Assembly: GCA_012961655.1 (NCBI GenBank)
Contig: DTYX01001067.1
Span: forward strand, 1-24,410
DNA: 24,410 bases
Direction of reading: 5' to 3'
Origin: Candidatus Poribacteria bacterium
Lineage (GTDB): Bacteria > Poribacteria > WGA-4E > DTYX01
Shown here: piece after piece, positions 21,493 through 24,410 of the stretch
Position numbering within the stretch: position 1 is the stretch's first letter
Layout of the letters: the number at the start of each line of letters is the position of its first letter
Program-made: the position numbers and the translations under genes
Notes under the pieces: model-generated
Database searches by the model: none
What the model saw: only the letters and a program-made list of their open reading frames with translations
Told to the model about the DNA's origin: nothing

Positions 21493-22503
21493 ATGTCAGA
21501 GAGTAAAGTAAGTCTCAGCGGAATTTGTAGTATAGTTAGTAAGGATTTAGAAGAGATAGAGGCTAAGTTGTTGGAAAAAACAGCTAGTAATTTTCATATT
21601 ATGGATGAAGCCGTCCAGCATGTTATAGAAAGCGGTGGTAAACGAATTCGCCCTATCCTGCTCCTATTATCGAATCGAGCTTGTAATTCAAAATTGAACC
21701 CGCAATATCTTCCCGATGATGTCTATGAACTGGCGGTTGCTGTAGAGCTAATCCACGCCGCTTCACTCGTACATGATGATGTTGTCGATGAAGCTTGCCT
21801 TCGACGCGGCAGAGAATCGGTAAACAAAAAATGGGGAAATAAGATAGCTGTGCTAATAGGGGATTATCTTCACACTAAGGTATTTTCAATCTTAGCGACC
21901 CGAAAATTTAATGACGCTGCTATGTCAATTATTTCAGAGGCTATCCAGGCCATGTGTGAAGGTGAAATAATCCACGCGTTCAGGAAAAATGATTTCGAAA
22001 TTTCCAAAGATGATTACCTTGAAATCGTAGATTTCAAAACGGGTAAATTGATGACGGCTTCTTGCACAATCGGAGCGCATACAGGTACGAACGACCAGAT
22101 TCTCATAGATGCAATCACCGAATATGCTAAGAATCTAGGCATCGCATTTCAAATCGTCGATGATTTATTAGACTTTGTCGCAAACGAAGACGTTCTTGGC
22201 AAGCAGCCCTTCAATGATTTCAGAGAGGGGAAATTAACTTTCCCCATTATATATACTCGTGAACAATGCAACAGGTATGACCGTGCAAAATTAGAACGAA
22301 CATTTTACGCGGAATTTCACACAGAAGAAAATATCGCCTGGATTTCAGCGCTTCTTTCTAAATACAATACCAAGCAATCCTGTCTAAAAGTAGCTCAAAC
22401 TTACGCGGATAAAGCAAAAGCTGCCCTGAAAATTTTACATGATTCGCCAGCCCGAAATGCTTTACTGCGAATGGCTGACTATATTGTATCAAGGGAAAGC
22501 TAA
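21493..22503 (+). CDS. Polyprenyl (long-chain trans-prenyl) diphosphate synthase
   Basis: This 336-residue all-alpha E-prenyltransferase extends allylic diphosphates with isopentenyl diphosphate, typically giving the octa- to decaprenyl tail of quinones. It has 'GGKRIRPILLLL' (48-59), the first Asp-rich motif DDVVD (95-99) within 'LVHDDVVDEACLRRG', 'FKTGKLMTAS' (181-190), and the second motif DDLLD (223-227) within 'FQIVDDLLDFV'. Residues before the first motif include 'IHAASLVH', typical of long-chain (IspB-like) rather than farnesyl synthases. Chain length cannot be fixed from sequence. It is followed 51 nt later by a UbiD decarboxylase, which fits menaquinone or ubiquinone synthesis. Confidence 0.93.
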   Translation: MSESKVSLSGICSIVSKDLEEIEAKLLEKTASNFHIMDEAVQHVIESGGKRIRPILLLLSNRACNSKLNPQYLPDDVYELAVAVELIHAASLVHDDVVDEACLRRGRESVNKKWGNKIAVLIGDYLHTKVFSILATRKFNDAAMSIISEAIQAMCEGEIIHAFRKNDFEISKDDYLEIVDFKTGKLMTASCTIGAHTGTNDQILIDAITEYAKNLGIAFQIVDDLLDFVANEDVLGKQPFNDFREGKLTFPIIYTREQCNRYDRAKLERTFYAEFHTEENIAWISALLSKYNTKQSCLKVAQTYADKAKAALKILHDSPARNALLRMADYIVSRES

Positions 22504-22505
22504 GT

Positions 22506-22538
22506 AGAAACCCGTTTTCTCGGAGAAAACGGGTTTCT
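22506..22538. repeat. 33-nt intercistronic palindrome, copy 3
   Basis: This copy is perfect: AGAAACCCGTTTTCTC (22506-22521), a single G at 22522, then GAGAAAACGGGTTTCT (22523-22538). It begins 2 nt after the prenyl synthase stop and ends 16 nt before the ATG of the UbiD gene. Confidence 0.9.
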
Positions 22539-22554
22539 TGCACGTCTTACGCTT

Positions 22555-24018
22555 ATGGCATATACGAATTTACGGGAATTTATCAAAGAGCTGGAAAAAT
22601 CAGGGGAATTAAAGCGCATTAAAACCGTGGTCTCGCCTGATTTGGAAATCACGGAAATCACGGATAGAATCAGCAAAGCGCATGGCCCAGCGCTGCTATT
22701 TGAAAAGGTTGAAGGCTCAGAGATGCCGCTGTTAATCAATGCTTTCGGTTCAAAAAAAAGGATGGCGATGGCGTTGAACGTGGAAAATCTAAATGAGATT
22801 GCTGCGGAAATTGAGAGTTTAATCCACATCGAACCTCCAGAATCCATTATAGATAAACTCAAAACTATAGGTATGCTCGCCAGATTAGCGAAATTCCCCC
22901 CTAAAATGGTCAAGCGAGCGGCATGTCAAGATGTAGTATATGAAGGGGGAAAAGCCTCTTTAAACAAATTGCCAATTATCAAATGCTGGCCCAAAGATGG
23001 CGGCAAATATATCACCTTGCCGCAAGTATTTACCAAGAATCTAACAACTGGACAGCGTAACGTCGGTATGTATAGAATGATGGTCTTTGATGAACGGACG
23101 ACTGGGATGCATTGGCAGATACATCATGACGGCGCGGCGAATTATCGTCAATACAAAGAAGCTGGGCAACGCATGCCAGTGGCGGTGGCGATAGGCGGCG
23201 ACCCAGTGATGTCTTACGCGGCGTCGGCGCCGATGCCGCCTTCATTTGATGAAGTGTTGTTGGCGGGATTTTTGCGCAAGGAGAGTGTTCCATTGGTCAA
23301 ATGTAAAACCATCGACATGGAAGTTCCGGCAAATGCGGATATCGTCATGGAAGGTTATGTGGAACCGGATGAAACTCGAACTGAAGGGCCGTTTGGCGAC
23401 CATACCGGTTACTATTCACTTGAAGATGATTACCCCGTTTTTCACATCACCTGTATCACGCATCGTAAAAATCCCATCTATCAAACGACAATCGTCGGTA
23501 AACCGCCGATGGAAGATTGCTACATGGGCAAGGCGACGGAACGCATATTTCTGCCATTAATCAAGATGCAATTGCCCGAAATCGTTGACATCAACTTACC
23601 GTTGTTCGGCGTATTTCACAATTTTGTCCTTGTATCTATTGACAAGCGATATCCCTACCATGCGAAAAAAGTGATGCACAGCATCTGGGGACTGGGACAG
23701 ATGATGTTTTCAAAGTTCATCATCGTCGTCGATAAAAATGTCGATGTGCAAAATGTGGAGGAAGTGCTCTTCAGAGTCGGTAGCAATGTCGACCCAAAAC
23801 GCGATATCACCTTCGTTGACGGTCCTGTAGATGTGCTCGACCATGCTTCTCCGCTACTTGGCGTTGGGTCGAAAATGGGGATTGACGCGACGACAAAATG
23901 GCACTCGGAAGGTTTTCAACGGGAGTGGCCAGAGGAGATGGAAATGCCAGAAGAAATCATCGAATTAGTGAATAAACGTTGGCGGAAATATGGGTTTGAG
24001 TCGTTTGAACTCGTTTAA
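22555..24018 (+). CDS. UbiD family decarboxylase
   Basis: This 487-residue prenylated-FMN-dependent (de)carboxylase of the UbiD family acts on aromatic or unsaturated acids such as 4-hydroxy-3-polyprenylbenzoate. It has the full length of the family. 'YTNLREFIKELEKSGELKRI' opens the protein. The prFMN/Mn pocket segments 'NVGMYRMMVFDERTTGMHWQ' (169-188), 'AIGGDP' (212-217) and 'EGPFGDHTGYYS' (277-288, with the conserved catalytic-region Glu) are intact. Next to a polyprenyl diphosphate synthase, quinone biosynthesis is the best guess, either UbiD-like or the futalosine-pathway counterpart. The flavin prenyltransferase (UbiX) is not in the window. The ribosome site is weak, and the only structure just before the start is palindrome copy 3. 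Confidence 0.93.
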   Translation: MAYTNLREFIKELEKSGELKRIKTVVSPDLEITEITDRISKAHGPALLFEKVEGSEMPLLINAFGSKKRMAMALNVENLNEIAAEIESLIHIEPPESIIDKLKTIGMLARLAKFPPKMVKRAACQDVVYEGGKASLNKLPIIKCWPKDGGKYITLPQVFTKNLTTGQRNVGMYRMMVFDERTTGMHWQIHHDGAANYRQYKEAGQRMPVAVAIGGDPVMSYAASAPMPPSFDEVLLAGFLRKESVPLVKCKTIDMEVPANADIVMEGYVEPDETRTEGPFGDHTGYYSLEDDYPVFHITCITHRKNPIYQTTIVGKPPMEDCYMGKATERIFLPLIKMQLPEIVDINLPLFGVFHNFVLVSIDKRYPYHAKKVMHSIWGLGQMMFSKFIIVVDKNVDVQNVEEVLFRVGSNVDPKRDITFVDGPVDVLDHASPLLGVGSKMGIDATTKWHSEGFQREWPEEMEMPEEIIELVNKRWRKYGFESFELV

Positions 24019-24104
24019 TCCATTGGATGAGTGGAAGGATGAAAGGGAGGAAAACAAGCATTTGGGTTTCAAGGAAAACCGAAGTCTGGAAGGGGGGATA
24101 ACCT

Positions 24105-24410
24105 TTGAAAAATTTAGCCACTAGCCTCTCGAAACCGATAAGAGAATTTTGCGCCGGCGGTCCGATACCGAAGAAGGGATATTATGTTCTCAGGGATAGG
24201 CCGGAAATCGAGGAAATCATGGATAAAGTGGAAAAGGGCAGATACTTCGTGATTTACGCCCCAAGACAGGTGGGAAAAACATCATTGATTCAAGAGGTTG
24301 TCCAGAAGTTAGCGGATGATTCGGAATATCTGCCTTTACATCTGACCTTTCAGGATTTCGGGCGAAGGATGAATGAGGAAGAATTTTATCGACAATTAGC
24401 CAGAATACTC
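24105..24410 (+). CDS. AAA-like domain ATPase, N-terminal part (runs off the window)
   Basis: The frame is open from a TTG at 24105, preceded by the purine-rich site GGAAGGGGGGATAA, to the end of the window (102 codons). It starts with 'REFCAGGPIPKKGYYVLRDR' and has a P-loop 'APRQVGKTSLI' at about residues 54-64, the arrangement of AAA-like (AAA_35-type, STAND/NTPase-related) ATPases whose N-terminus reads GGP-P---YYV-R. These proteins are often multicopy and are coupled to signalling or repeat domains at the C-terminus, which is not visible here. Walker B would lie beyond the edge. Confidence 0.8.
   Translation, partial: MKNLATSLSKPIREFCAGGPIPKKGYYVLRDRPEIEEIMDKVEKGRYFVIYAPRQVGKTSLIQEVVQKLADDSEYLPLHLTFQDFGRRMNEEEFYRQLARIL

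Overview
The window is a piece of a bacterial chromosome of moderate GC with compact co-directional gene runs, ordinary sigma70-type promoters and Shine-Dalgarno sites. Gene content suggests an anaerobic or microaerobic uncultured lineage: a 2-hydroxyacyl-CoA dehydratase-type activase system, a UbiD decarboxylase next to a long-chain prenyl synthase, a Gld-like ABC system with DUF4340, and an AAA-like ATPase. Together with the abundant intergenic palindromes this recalls Candidatus Poribacteria or a relative. That is an impression from gene content only; there is no rRNA or other marker here. I see no tRNA, rRNA or CRISPR array.

Layout. (1) 1-2020 is a degraded zone on the minus strand: an HpcH/HpaI-type aldolase behind a C-terminally truncated ThuA-like gene, both served by a clear promoter at 1449-1477. 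Upstream lie the ruins of an IscB-type (OMEGA nuclease) element with a guide-RNA-scaffold-like fold, abutting an internal fragment of a JAB/MPN metalloprotease gene. (2) 2019-3380 (minus) is an orphan membrane histidine kinase. (3) 3677-9573 (plus) is a Gld-like operon behind a strong promoter: ABC ATPase, ABC-2 permease, coiled-coil membrane protein, GldG-type auxiliary protein and a four-repeat DUF4340 protein. (4) 9574-10250 holds small decayed ORFs. (5) 10312-13573 (plus) is a partial histidine cluster, hisC - membrane protein - hisB - gene relic - hisH, without hisA, hisF or hisG. (6) 13593-21263 (minus) is a six-gene run: tandem activase/DUF2229 protein, small unknown protein, HgdB-like FeS protein, Tat-type DUF362 protein, Tat-type radical SAM protein and QueE. 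(7) 21493-24018 (plus) is a polyprenyl diphosphate synthase and a UbiD decarboxylase, plausibly quinone biosynthesis. The plus-strand start of an AAA-like ATPase runs off the right edge.

Two features stand out. The first is a family of 33-nt palindromes (three copies) plus one unrelated palindrome of similar size. All four lie 2-9 nt after a stop codon and 16-20 nt before the next start codon. The second is the IscB/omega-RNA-like relic beside the broken JAB gene. The activase run is powered by one of two divergent promoters whose identical TTGCAA -35 boxes face each other.
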